Origin: Massospora cicadina
Taxonomy: Eukaryota; Entomophthoromycota; Entomophthoromycetes; Entomophthorales; Entomophthoraceae
DNA length: 64,000 nt
Assembly: GCA_022478985.1 (NCBI GenBank)
Contig: JAKSZP010014531.1
Coordinates: 154,389 to 218,388 of the forward strand
Direction: 5' to 3'
Every line of letters starts with the position of its first letter. Position 1 is the first letter of the stretch. A program made the position numbers and the translations under genes. Shown one piece after another: positions 23,458 to 35,694 of this stretch. Below the pieces are notes generated by a model. That model searched no databases. It had not been told where the DNA came from and saw only the letters and a list, made by a program, of their open reading frames with translations.

Positions 23458-24457
23458 TGTAAGGAGAGTGTCTATAACTCTCCTGTTCCCAGCGTGGTAG
23501 TGCATGGTGCACAAGGCCAACGTCAGGGAACTAGCCATAGTGCCAAAGTCATTAGAGCTCAGCAGAGGGTGCTGGAGCAATAATAGCTTAGGCATAGAAT
23601 AATGAGATTTATGATAAAATCCCATTAGAAGCGGCGCAGTGCACATATCAAAAAGGGTTAAGTGACCCAAGTTGGAGGGAACCTGGATGAACAAATGGTG
23701 CACTAGTTGAGAGCTGCAAGGTACTTGCAATGGCAAGGGTAATGAGTGTGAGACCTCCACAAAGAGGTTCGCGTACAGGAGTGATCAGAGTATCTAAAAT
23801 TGTAAAATAACATAAATGGGGAAAAAGGGTGGTTAGCCAAGTGGGTAAAACTGCTTCCACCCCTAGTGCAGGTTTTGAGTTTGAAATCTGTACTGGCTAG
23901 AAAACATTCTTAGTGTGATGTATTTGTCCTAAGGTCAACCCACCTCAAATAATAACATAAAATGGGGAAAAAGGTTTATTTGTGAAGTCAACCAACAAGG
24001 AATGTTGGTTGAGGAAAATGAATTTATGCTCAAATGGGGGAATAGGGGTTAAGCCTCAGTGGGCCCAAGCACTGACTCACCAATAGGGTGACACTGCTGT
24101 CTGAGTTGGTTGAATAGGCCAAAATTGACTTCACTCAAGTGATTGATTGACTTTGGATTTGACCTGAGTGCATTATTTCAAAAATGGAACAGGTTTTGAA
24201 ACCCTGCTCCTCGACAAACTGAATCAAACCATCTGCATTCATTTGGTATATCATTTGTAGAAACGCCTGGATTGACGTCAAGGGCTGGGCGTTTGGCACA
24301 CCACTAGTCCCAACCTGGGTATATTTTGCCCAAACCCAGCATTGGTCCAGGGTGTGCCTCAGGTCAGGAAGGGCCTGTAGCTTCACCCTCTGGGCCTCCT
24401 GGCACCCAGCCTTGTCTTTGGGGTTGGTCCCCACTATTATGTCATGTGCACATGACA
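23458..24457 (-). repeat. 5' LTR of element D (1000 bp, contains a SINE)
   Basis: Collinear with the 3' LTR except for a ~145-bp insertion (SINE plus its duplication) at about 23829-23973. Frame 24521-24135 covers its first ~320 bp and matches the LTR frame of the other D copies. Confidence 0.92.
23829..23948 (+). mobile_element. tRNA-derived SINE inside the D 5' LTR
   Basis: About 120 bp with a near-consensus Pol III A box (TTAGCCAAGTGGG, 23833-23845) and a B-box-like GAGTTTGAAATCTG 44 bp downstream. The tail reads TGTCCTAAGGTCAACCCACC. It is flanked by ~22-bp near-identical repeats (ATAACATAAATGGGG and so on at about 23807-23828 and 23950-23973). Absent from the other two D-family LTRs, so it inserted after D. 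Confidence 0.8.
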
Positions 24458-24462
24458 CATTC

Positions 24463-26648
24463 ATTAGCTGTGCTTTGCTATGGTGTCTATGGAATTTCAG
24501 ATATTGAAGTTTATTAATCAAGATTTTATATTATAGATAAAGAATAACCACTCAGCTAAATCTAATTTCTCAATCAAATCAACCAAAAACCACCAACTAC
24601 TCAGTAAAACCTAACTGAACTTATCTAATAAAAATAATTATTCACCCCACAAAGCTAAATTGTGTCATATTGATTTGACCAAATGCCATCACCCATTCAG
24701 ACAAACAAAATTAACCTATTAAATCAGATCATATAAACCAAACTGCTACCCAAAACATCTCTCTATATTTAAAATCATTGTGTATGTGACATTTCTTTCA
24801 AATTACTAAATCAACTTCTACTTAACTTGCCAAAACTATAGATTAATTATGGGAACCAAATTAAGCAGATTTTTTAAAATTCTATAAACCTAACATCCAG
24901 ATACCTTGCTTTTCTGCAGTATTTAAAGTTTATCAGATGATAAGCTCACACTGACAGCCTATAGGCTGTGCCAGCACTATCTTTGAACCACCCAAACTAA
25001 CAGCTTTGCTGTTACCCTCATGCCTGGTGAGCTAATTATCCTAACTTTACTTAATCTACTTAGAACCCTAATACCAATTTTCTTTAGTTTTGGGTGAGCA
25101 ATTTGGTGAATTATTAACTAATATTTCACAATTCTTACCCATTCTCCTAAATAGATTATACCTATCAGACTTGATAGTTTCAGATTTGATAACATTTGCC
25201 AATTCTCACTCAAACACCCAAATAGATTGACCTTATCAGACTCAAAGGTTTTAGATGTCAGTCAGTCAGTACATAAGTCAGTCAGTGAATGTGTTATATT
25301 AAGTAGATTAAACTTAGTGTATTAATATTTTTTTCTTACTCAAAAAATAACAATTTTGTTCTTTTGTGTATTATTTTTATAGCCTAAGATCATCCTGCCT
25401 CAGATATTTATTATTTCAATAAACCAGAAAAGCGTTTTGTTTTTAGTATCAAAAATTGTTTTTAATAGGACATTAAAATGAATTTTATACTAATAGTTAC
25501 TTTCTGGTCATAGATTTACTTATCAAAATTTAACCAAATATATATGCTGAGTATTATTTTCAATCTAACAATCACGTTTAGCTTTATGTGAAAAACTACT
25601 GCTTAAACTATCTAGTTTCTATATTAATATTACTTTCTTAAGTAAAGGTAACAATCATTTTTATTATTCTGGCAGCTAACAGGATATAAATCTAATGTCT
25701 AAATTTGCAGCAAATCATATCAGAAAATTTATATTAATTTATCATCCTGTTACAGCTTCATCATAGGGCGCTGCAAAGCCTCCTCCTAGCCTTTTTTGAT
25801 TTTTATAAAATCTTGTAGACTGGATCAACTATCCTGACAGCTACCTTTTGCCGTTTATCCCTTTTAAAACTTAGCATAACCCCTTGCATAGGTTTACCCA
25901 CCCTACACACACCACATTTTCCTCCATCACTCATCCATTTGCCTTTTTTTCAAATCAAGTATGAAGGTCTTTTGCCATAATTCAACAAAAATTCAAGATT
26001 AGTACTGCTTCATTGACTCAGGAGGTTTTTAAAAAAATTTGCCTTAATAATTCTGCTTTGACTTTGTTTTTAGGAAAGAAGATGCAACTGCAACGTCATT
26101 TCTTCTGTTAATATAATAAACATCCTGTCCTCATTACCTAAACTAACTATCTGATGACTTCACACTTAAGGATTTTTGTAATGGGTACCTTACATATTCA
26201 ACATCAATTCATGTAGGAATTCTGGCTAGTTGGGTTGCTTGATTGGTTTAACCCAGAATTTCCACAATATGTCAGATGCGGTATGCTTAGTACTTTGCAG
26301 CTTCCTTAGAGAGGGGACCAAAGTTGCCCTTCTAAGTGTACAAAACTATACTCTTGTTTGAAGAAGAGATTAAGCAGATAGAAATTATTGGGGAATAGGT
26401 TAAATCTCTATTAAAGACAATAAAATGCTTATAATATTTTCTAATATGAAAAGTGCATCAAAGAATTAGATTTAGTGATAAATGATTTATGAGATGCAAA
26501 ACTTCTTATTGAAAAAAACATGTCTCAAATAAGGTAAGGGATATCACACATGGAAGTAGAGGCATATCATTTTTCTTTCAATGGCACATTGATTTACTGA
26601 TATCCCATAACTCTGGATACATAGAAATGTTCAGATATGGTAACAGAT
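24463..26648. other. AT-rich intergenic sequence
   Basis: No coding region, LTR or RNA gene recognised. Confidence 0.55.
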
Positions 26649-26653
26649 CATTG

Positions 26654-27062
26654 TGTTGGTCCTCCAGTCTAAGCAATAGATTCCAATTGCAAAGCCAGTT
26701 ACTTTGTGATTAAAATTATCATGATACACAAGTTTGGAGTTTGGACCATAGCAAATTGAAAAATAATTTTGTTTAAAATCAATCAGAGTTTAGACAAGGT
26801 TTGTACTTTATTGTAACTATTAGCCTTAACCCATCAGTCATAGGTAAAATTCTTTCCCCTTGGTGAGATACATGCCCTAGCCAATTATAAATGGGTTAGT
26901 TGTCATTGTAATCATTCTAAAGTAAATATTAATCAATGTTAGCAATCAGGTGGGGTAAAATATTTGTACTTGTAACTGTCTTAGAGCCTATAAAAGGGGC
27001 TAAATCTAGCACAAACTCTTTCCATAAATTAGTGCTGCAATAAATAATATATATAATAAAAC
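26654..27062 (+). mobile_element. Putative short solo LTR
   Basis: A 409-bp segment starting TGTTGG, flanked by perfect 5-bp repeats CATTG (26649-26653 and 27063-27067). It has a TATA-like CTATAAAAGG near 26990 and AATAAA near 27040, as an LTR promoter and poly(A) signal would. The end reads AAAAC rather than CA. No second copy in the window confirms it. Confidence 0.4.
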
Positions 27063-27067
27063 CATTG

Positions 27068-29036
27068 ATTGATAAGATTGCCCCTAAGATAATTTTAGAA
27101 GGAATATCTGATGGCAGGTTTGATGCTCCATGTTCTTTGCCTTTCAGCAGATATTGGAATATCTAACATTCTTCTATGAGAAACTAATATCAGTGATTTT
27201 AGACTATACCATGGATGCTGTACATTACTTTATAGTCCCTCATGGTGCTGTATGCCTTCCAGTTCCTTGTATATAGCAATATCACCCCATCACCTTGACA
27301 TGGCCTAAAATATCCCTCTTTATGTATATATTGATCTAATACCAACCAATTTTTGAGCCTGAGTAAGCAATAGCCAAGACATTTACTAAATTCCTCAATT
27401 CAAGAACCTTTAGGATTTTCTGTCTATAGCATCAAAACATTGATATTTCAATCTAAAATCTGGTGCTGCGCTAACAGAACCTTATATAAAGCCCATAGCT
27501 TTCCCTACCCCCTTAATCCAAAAATCAAAAAATATATAATCAAATTTCCATAAACATAAAACAAAGTTATTTAAAGGCCTGCATTAGAACTGGCCAATTG
27601 GGAAAAAACATGGAGCACCATTCAGTCTCTATGTGCTATGCATTAATTAGTTACCCAATTGCAGCTATATGACAGTGAATCTACTAAGGTTAACCAAATC
27701 TTCTGGTCTTATTAAATGATTAAAGCAAGTCAGGCAAATTCTACTTCCTTTTGATGAGCTGAAGTTACTTTGTTGCTTCTTAAATTTAGAATTCATTAGC
27801 ATATTAATCTTACATAATAAATAACTAAAAAATAGGGCACCGCCTTATTAAATTGACCACTAACTGTCATTAAAACAGTTGCTTTTCCAGAATCTTGCCC
27901 ATTCTATGAAGCTGTCAATATTTCTAACTCTACCCTTTAACTCTGTGTTAAACCAACAAACCAACCATAAATTCACCCCCTTGACAAGAATTTACATCCA
28001 TCAGATGACATTCTATAAGCTGACAAAAAATTTACAGCTTTACTAAAATTTATCTAATAAATCTCCTATAAAACTTTATAAAATTCAAAAAGATTTCTGA
28101 CTCTTGTATTCAAGATGAACATTAACTTGAAGAATAAATAAAGTCCCTTTTTATAGCACAAAAATAACAAATTGGATACATCTCTATTTTGCCTTGGCTA
28201 AATTCTACCAGAGCACATATGCCCTATCTCTGCTATGATTTGCTTTTATAGTGAAGTTGGGGCAGAAGAAAAAGAAGCCTTTGACTTAGTCACCATCTGC
28301 TAGATCATGGTAGGAGGTTTACCATTTACATTGGTCTGACTTAATAAAAAGGATTTTTTTAAAGTTTTTCTTTTTTATATTTATGATTTTTGGTTCAAAC
28401 TCATTAGATATATCTGTCCTAATATTGGCTTTACTCAAGTAAAGTCACAATAAAATTGTTGATAAAGTTAATTATTATACTTTTATAAATGCTTACTTTT
28501 CTTTTTGCTGATTATTTACTTATGTACATAACCATTCAAATGTTGATATACAATGTTATAAAGTATTTTATCATAAATAATTTATGCATTAAACTTTTAT
28601 ATTTCTTAGTTTATATAAAAAGCATGTCAAAGATTAAATTTAGCTTTACTCTATGAAATTAGACTTTATATCTTTATATAGGTTAAGATAAAACTTATTG
28701 TAAATTTCTCTTAAGATATATAGAATCACAATAGAGAATTTTAAAATATAATTACTCAATATACTCAACATATTATAAGAGGATCTTTAATTTACAATAT
28801 ATTTTAGAATAGATATATGCTAGTAACCAAGTTGTACTAAGATTTTATATTAATAGAATGGGGCACAGTCAACTTCACTAAGATAGCTTAATTTTGTTTA
28901 ATTTTAGCTATCCTTTAATCATTAAATATTCCAAGCTTTATCAAATAGAAAAAGCTTTAAATCTTACCAATCTCATTACATTAATACCTGCTTTAAATGG
29001 AACATGATTGTCTAGCATTTTTTGTTTTCACAGGTA
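27068..29036. other. AT-rich intergenic sequence
   Basis: No coding region, LTR or RNA gene recognised. Confidence 0.55.
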
Positions 29037-29041
29037 TTCAT

Positions 29042-29842
29042 TGTCACAGCTAGTGACATATTTCCTGAAAATTAACTGCCCTTCTAAAGCCAAGTCCAAC
29101 AAGCCCTTGGGGAAGAGACCAGAACCCCTAAGGATCACTGATGACCTATCTAAGGTCATTGACAAAAATGGGTTTTGGCTTTGCCAGCCAGGGCTGAGAA
29201 AAATGTCTTATTTGAGGCAAAAACCCAGGTGGAAATCAAACTTAATACCCAGAAAATCACAAGATTTGAGGTTATGGAATATGGCCAAATTCAAATTTTT
29301 TTTGATTTTGTTGAAGAATGACAAATTTGTAGCTCATATCAGATTCCAATAACCACTGTAATCTTTGTGAATCAACCCCTTATAAATTAAGTCCCAAGAT
29401 GAGAAAGGCTTTGCTTTTCTCAGATACACAGATCATTTAATAAAGTTTAGGATTTTGGGCACATTTCCTGTATTTTGGTTATTTTTAAAAAATACAACTC
29501 TACAAGTTCTGCAATGGCTGGAGTCTGTTTTCTTCTCTGGTTTGCCCCTACTGTTATACCTGAGCCCACCACCTACTCCACCACCTATTCTACTGGCTCC
29601 ACCTTCTCCTATTTTGCTGCCTTTTGCCCTAGATTTTTCATCACCCTTCCCAACTCCCAGGGCCTCATGTCCCTGATGGTTGTGGCCAGTTTGGTGTGCA
29701 TTTTGTTCCACAGATTTATTTGGAAACACAATAATGAATGTTTAGGATATCTCTTTGATTTGTTGGGTCACTTGGCCTTGTTGGCACACCTTTGGCCTGG
29801 GCCTTTCCCCCAGCGACCTCCTGCACTCCACTTTCCCTGACA
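29042..29842 (+). mobile_element. Solo LTR of chromovirus family E
   Basis: An 801-bp LTR beginning TGTCACAGC and ending CCCTGACA, flanked by perfect 5-bp duplications TTCAT (29037-29041 and 29843-29847). It matches the 3' LTR of element E (42398-43207, opposite strand) through its length. A reading frame is open from the LTR start to 29352 (~104 codons). In element E the matching frame is the continuation of pol. Confidence 0.92.
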
Positions 29843-29973
29843 TTCATTATATATAGATTTCACTTAGGCGTGTTTTACTGTATATAACAAAGTCTTATAG
29901 CTTTTTTGCTTATATGTATAATTAATGTTAAGATAATATAATAACTATTTTGTTAGTATAGCTCTATTTTTAT

Positions 29974-30274
29974 AAATTTTTTAATTTTTTAAATTTTTAT
30001 TTGAGGTGGGCTAGCCTGGGGACAATACCACACCAATCAAGGTATTGAAGAAATGGGAAAGGAGGATTTTCCCAAAAACATCCACAAATGGCATATGTTA
30101 GGCCAGGAACTCCATAGACTGCCTTGCTACTTGCTATCTTGGTTTGGAGTATTGGTGCACAAAGCCAATCTAGTCATAATTGTTCTCTACCCAAAGTTCA
30201 TCTACCAGGACTAAACTTAAGAGGCAGTGGTCATCAAGTTCATACTCTACCACTGGGGTACCCTCCCTTGTAAT
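29974..30274 (-). mobile_element. tRNA-derived SINE, full length
   Basis: In the minus strand it starts near 30274 with a tRNA-like head (A-box-like CAGTGGTAGAGTATG, B-box-like AAGTTTAGTCCTGG). It has a ~180-bp body shared with the copy at 34530-35694, the tail GTCCCCAGGCTAGCCCACCT, and then an A-rich stretch. It is flanked by TATAGCTCTATTT at 29957-29969 and 30275-30287, a 13-bp target-site duplication. Confidence 0.75.
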
Positions 30275-30445
30275 TATAGCTCTATTTATTATCATTCTTT
30301 TTTAAATTTACTTTGTAAAAAAAGTTATTGAGTAATAGATAGGCAGGTGTTAGTTCTATATATTGTAATAATATTGGTTTTTGAATAATATAATATTCCT
30401 ATGGTATGGAAAATAGTGTGAAACAGTACCTTAAGATGGCAGAAA

Positions 30446-30545
30446 ATATTAACCCTTTAATGATTTTCCATATATGTATGTCCAAAAAATGTGGGATATG
30501 CAAATCTAAAAATGCATATATACATCCAAGAAATAAGTGTCTACA
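30446..30545 (+). repeat. Minisatellite-bearing repeat, left copy
   Basis: Two units of a ~44-bp sequence (TCCAA starts at 30481 and 30525) matching the reverse complement of 33644-33850. A Cys/Lys-rich 72-codon frame (30406-30624) runs through it and is probably a by-product. Confidence 0.6.
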
Positions 30546-31585
30546 TTATCCTGTAAAACTGGATAAAAGAAGGAAATATGTATATTGCAGTTCAAGTTTG
30601 GAAAACAAAAAGATGTTTGGTTAGCCTCTGGGAATTGTTCAGTTGCTTTATGTACAGTTGGCTGCTTTGAAAAATATCACGATAAATGAGAGATTATTTT
30701 TTATTTTCATTTAGATATATTGATTTCAAAACTTACTAAATATTTGAGATGGACAAGGAATAAAATAATTAAAAATGTAAACTTTGGCTAAGAAATTTTT
30801 GTTAAAATTAAGGGCCAAAAATAAAGGATTTTTTTATGAAATCAGTGAAAGGGTTAAGTATACCACTTGGATCATATTTTTCTAATATTCTAGTACGTTC
30901 TCCTCCATTTTAAAAATTTGCAGACTAACTACGATAATTTGTTTGTTTAAACTAATGGTTATAACCACAACATCATTTCATTTATATCAATATCCAACTT
31001 TCACTTCAGACACCTTTACAGTATAAATTCTTATTAAATCTCTTAATGCTCTTAAGTGAATCATATAAAATTATAATTTACACTTTTTAGTTGGTTTGTT
31101 GGACATTATTAAGTTAGTGAGTAACTTTTTTCGAACTTGAGACTAAATGTAAATTATCGCCGATCTACAAACTAAAAATGGGTTTATAGCCTGATAGGAA
31201 GGTATTTACGCTACCACACTTTAAGTTTAATTTCAACTCTGCCAATAGTTTAGTTAGGATGCCTGACCTGAGATTTTGGAGTATCAATGGTGATAAATAA
31301 AAAGCTGGAAGCCAAAAAATAACCCTCGATTTATGCTCAATAAAAACATCAAGGCGTCACACATACATGAAGATATAATTGGACCCACAACTCTTTCCTA
31401 TTAATAAATATTTGTCACAAGTCAACTTACTTTAAACAAACTACCTACTTAATCAAACAGATAAACACATCTTATTCAATTTAGTATTTAAACTGGGACA
31501 AGAATGTAAGTAAAAGAGAAAAAAAATCAAATATACGAAGTCCTGCTTATTGCCTTTTTTTGCATACAAAGATATGCTAACGAAT

Positions 31586-32863
<1,278 letters not shown>

Positions 32864-32864
32864 T

Positions 32865-33605
32865 GTTTGTCTTGGAAATAAGAGACGAGGTGAAAATTGA
32901 TAAGCCACGCTTTAATACTTGGCGATTTGGGAGATGTCTTACGTAGCGCATTGCAATTTGATATACATCGTTAAATTGAGGTTTAAAAGTTTTTAAATAG
33001 CTTTCACCATTTTAATCAAAGGATCAAATCAAATCTACATATCCAACCTTACAATTCAAATGATTTCCTCTAGAACTTTGGGCGATGCACGCTAAAATTT
33101 TAGTGTTTTGTCAGTTGATCGGGAAAATCCAAATTCCGATTTATACTCACCTTTTCACCTCGATGAAGGCGAAATTAAATGAGCGGTTCTAAAAGTCACT
33201 CTCAAATAGCGTTTTTGCTCTGATTTTATTTTAGCGTAAGACACTTGATAAGATCCATATATTCAGGCAACACTAGGATAACTTGATAATAACCTGCTGT
33301 TTTGTATTTAATGTTTTAAAAACATATTATAATTGCAAGAGACGTAATAACTAGAGATCCTGTACCAACTTAAATAAGTCTAAAATTTAGTTCTTGTCCC
33401 TTACCTGATAACATTTGGCTATCTGTTAGAAAAAATTATTCCTTTTTTAGAAAACGTATATTTAGATTAACCCTTTCAATATTTTTCATAAAAATCCAGT
33501 ATTTTTTAGCCCTAAAATTTTAAAAGAATTTCTTACCCAACGTTTACACTTTTTAAAATTATTTTGGTCCTTGTCTAAACATAAATATTCAGTAAATTTT
33601 GGAAT
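32865..33605 (-). promoter_or_regulatory. Region upstream of GAPDH, presumed to hold the promoter
   Basis: No coding frame or repeat copy is seen. The first leader exon would lie just above 32864. I find no unambiguous TATA box, and the assignment as promoter rests only on position. Confidence 0.35.
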
Positions 33606-33623
33606 AATATATATGTAACCCTT

Positions 33624-33643
33624 GGGACCATCTAGTACTAAAA
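33624..33643 (+). mobile_element. 20-bp LINE 3'-tail insertion
   Basis: GGGACCATCTAGTACTAAAA equals the last 20 bases of the full-length LINE (sense strand, 10466-10485). It is flanked by identical 18-bp repeats AATATATATGTAACCCTT at 33606-33623 and 33644-33661. This is an extremely 5'-truncated LINE copy with its target-site duplication. Confidence 0.85.
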
Positions 33644-33850
33644 AATATATATGTAACCCTTATTTCTTAGGTGCATATATGCATTTTTTATTTACATCAC
33701 ACTCATTTTTTGGATGTATATATACATTTTTAAATTTACATGCCCCTCAATTTTGGATGCATATATACATTTTAAGATTTACATAAACCCCATTTTTGGA
33801 TGCATATGTGTCAAATCATTTAAAGAGTTAATAGTTAAATTTAGTATGTT
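33644..33850 (-). repeat. 43-bp minisatellite repeat, right copy
   Basis: Units start at 33668, 33711, 33754 and 33797, exactly 43 bp apart, each containing GGATGCATATATACATTTT or a variant. It is the inverted counterpart of 30446-30545. Confidence 0.75.
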
Positions 33851-34634
33851 CAAAAATTTTCTATTCCTGAGGAGCCCTATATGAAAGAAAAGCAATCCTC
33901 ACAAAGGGTAAAGCAGTAACTTAATCTCATGGATAAGTCTTGGCCAAACCTGAATTTTGATTTCACTTACCTAAAAAATTGATACAATTTCTTAGTTAAA
34001 ATGCTAGTTTAGTCAGATTTTTTGCCAATTGATTGCTATATTTTTAATATGATTAATTAAATTAGGTTAAAATTGTTTAAATGGACATTAGTTAAAAGTT
34101 ACACAAATGTTAAATCTGATATGAGTGCCAAACCATTGAGTGCATTTGCCTCACCTTATAATCTATTATTGATTGTATATTTTTTAGGTCTTTCCCCAAA
34201 TTTTTCTAATATTAAGTATCTTACCATTTAGTATTTATTATAGCTTGAGATCTTGGCCTTAGATATTTGCAGGATTAAATCTCTAAATATATAGTATATA
34301 GGCCCCCTAATCATACTGCAATTCCCCATTTTAATAATCTTAGTATCTCATTCCCTTTCAATTATTAAACTATAATATTATTATATTTACTAAATGTTTA
34401 AAGTAAAATTTAGTAAATATCATACTTTTAAGGCTAATATCACTATAATTTCTAGTGATATCATCTCTAGCCAAACCTAATTATCACTACTTTTCATATA
34501 GCCATAGGATTAAACTAATATTAAATTCAATGAAGGGGTGTTAGCATAGTGGGAATGCATTCTACTATTGCCTCTCACAATGCAGTTTCAAATCTGGTCA
34601 TGGCAGAAATTAGTATTCCTGTGCTAAGAGGATA

Positions 34635-35069
34635 GTGTCATGGTCCCATGACATCATAGTAGGGACTGACCCAAAGGATAAGGCTGGGCACCAGGAGGCC
34701 CAGAAGGTGAAATTACAGGGCCTCCCAGACCTGAAGCATACCCTAGACCAACGCTGGGTATGGGCAAAATATGCCCAGGTTGGCACTAGTGGGGTGCCAA
34801 GTGCCCAGCCCCTTATGTCAGTCCAGGCATTAAAATGGATGGTCTACCAATTTAATGCGGATGGTTCAATTTGGTTTGTCAAGGAACAGGATTTCAAAAC
34901 CTTTTCCATTTACAAAATAATGCATTTGGGTCAAATCCAACTTCAATTGATCATTCAAGTGAAGTTGGTTTCAGCTTATTCAACTAATTTGGATGGCAGT
35001 GTTGCCCTATTGGTGGGTTGGTGCTTGGGCCCACTGCAGCACACCCCATATTCCCCCATCCAAGTTTAA
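34635..35069 (+). other. 144-codon reading frame inside the solo D-family LTR
   Basis: Open from the first base of the LTR for more than half its length. The peptide (SHDIIVGTDPKDKAGHQEAQ at its start, WVWAKYAQVGTSGVP further on) is nearly the same as in both D LTRs, although the DNA has diverged. There is no ATG at the start: the codon is GTG, spanning the LTR boundary. In element D the same frame continues pol sequence across the polypurine tract, so it probably encodes the C-terminal end of the polyprotein. No family recognised. Confidence 0.5.
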
Positions 35070-35476
35070 ATATGTTTTCCTCAACCAACATTCCTTGTTG
35101 GTTGACTTCCCAAATAAAATTCCCCCATCCTACCATTTTTTATATGTTATTCCATACAATCCTGTGTGTGGACCCCTTCAAGGAGGTCTCATGCTCCGTT
35201 AAACTTGCCATTTTGGAAAAAATAAGATTATCCCCTCATGCACCATTGGTATGTCCAGATCCCCTCCAACCTGGGTCATTTACCCCTTCTCTCAGTGTGC
35301 ACTGCAACATTTTTGTCTGATTATTTCTCGCATTTCTTTGCTTAAGTTATTATTGCTCCAGCACCCTCTGCTGGGAAATAATGATCTTTATTCTAATGGC
35401 TAGTTCCCTGGCATGGGGCCTGTGCACTGAGCACTGCCACACTGGGAATAGGAGAGTTATAGACACTCTCCTTACA
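34636..35476 (+). mobile_element. Solo LTR of element D family
   Basis: 841 bp, TGTCATGGTCC...CTCCTTACA, in the opposite orientation to D. Flanks GATAG and GATAT (34631-34635, 35477-35481) are a one-mismatch 5-bp duplication. Clearly diverged from D's LTRs. Confidence 0.9.
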
Positions 35477-35694
35477 GATATCAATACAAGTGGATTTATG
35501 CACCATGCCTTGGTCAAACCAAGCAAATTAATTACATGAGATAATTATACCCTGTCCTATCAGAATATGTGCAGGAAGGTTTTACCCAGTACTTGGGTTT
35601 TATCCTCCATTACTTTATTTTCACTCCCTATCCCAAATCTAAGTGTGGTTAATTTGTCCCAAGGTCAACTCACCTTAAATAAATATTTACTTAA

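Larger units (their letters stand above)
18352..24457 (-). mobile_element. Chromovirus-type Ty3/gypsy element D
   Basis: A complete LTR-to-LTR element bounded by perfect 5-bp direct repeats CATTC (18347-18351 and 24458-24462). The 3' LTR is 18352-19206 and the 5' LTR 23458-24457. The polypurine tract next to the 3' LTR reads GGGAGGAGAGGGTAA in the sense strand. The interior encodes protease, RT, RNase H, integrase and a chromodomain, but no gag: only ~0.8 kb separates the 5' LTR from the protease active site. Stops and frameshifts are present. The primer-binding site is not clear. Confidence 0.93.
34530..35694 (+). mobile_element. tRNA-derived SINE interrupted by a solo LTR
   Basis: The head (34530-34635) has a near-perfect A box (TTAGCATAGTGGG, 34541-34553) and B box (CAGTTTCAAATCTGG, 34583-34597). 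After the LTR, 35477-35694 continues the SINE body (GATTTATGCACCATGCCTTGG resembles the body of the 29974 copy) and the tail TTTGTCCCAAGGTCAACTCA. The SINE therefore predates the LTR insertion. Confidence 0.7.

Noticed and set aside
23829..23900. tRNA-like sequence with A and B boxes
   Set aside because: It does not fold into a complete cloverleaf by eye, is part of a repeated ~120-bp unit and has a target-site duplication, so it is a SINE and not a tRNA gene. The same applies at 34541-34597 and 10147-10160.
29475..29840. 121-residue plus frame
   Set aside because: It lies in the 3' half of the E-type solo LTR. The related frame in 42398-43207 is interrupted and shows no consistent conservation, unlike the 5' LTR frame.
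30406..30624. Cys/Lys-rich 72-residue frame resembling a zinc finger
   Set aside because: It runs through two minisatellite units that occur in inverted orientation at 33644-33850 without a conserved frame, so it is probably a by-product of the repeat.
33668..33839. CRISPR-like regular repeats
   Set aside because: Units are contiguous 43-bp tandem repeats without spacers, and the genome is eukaryotic.
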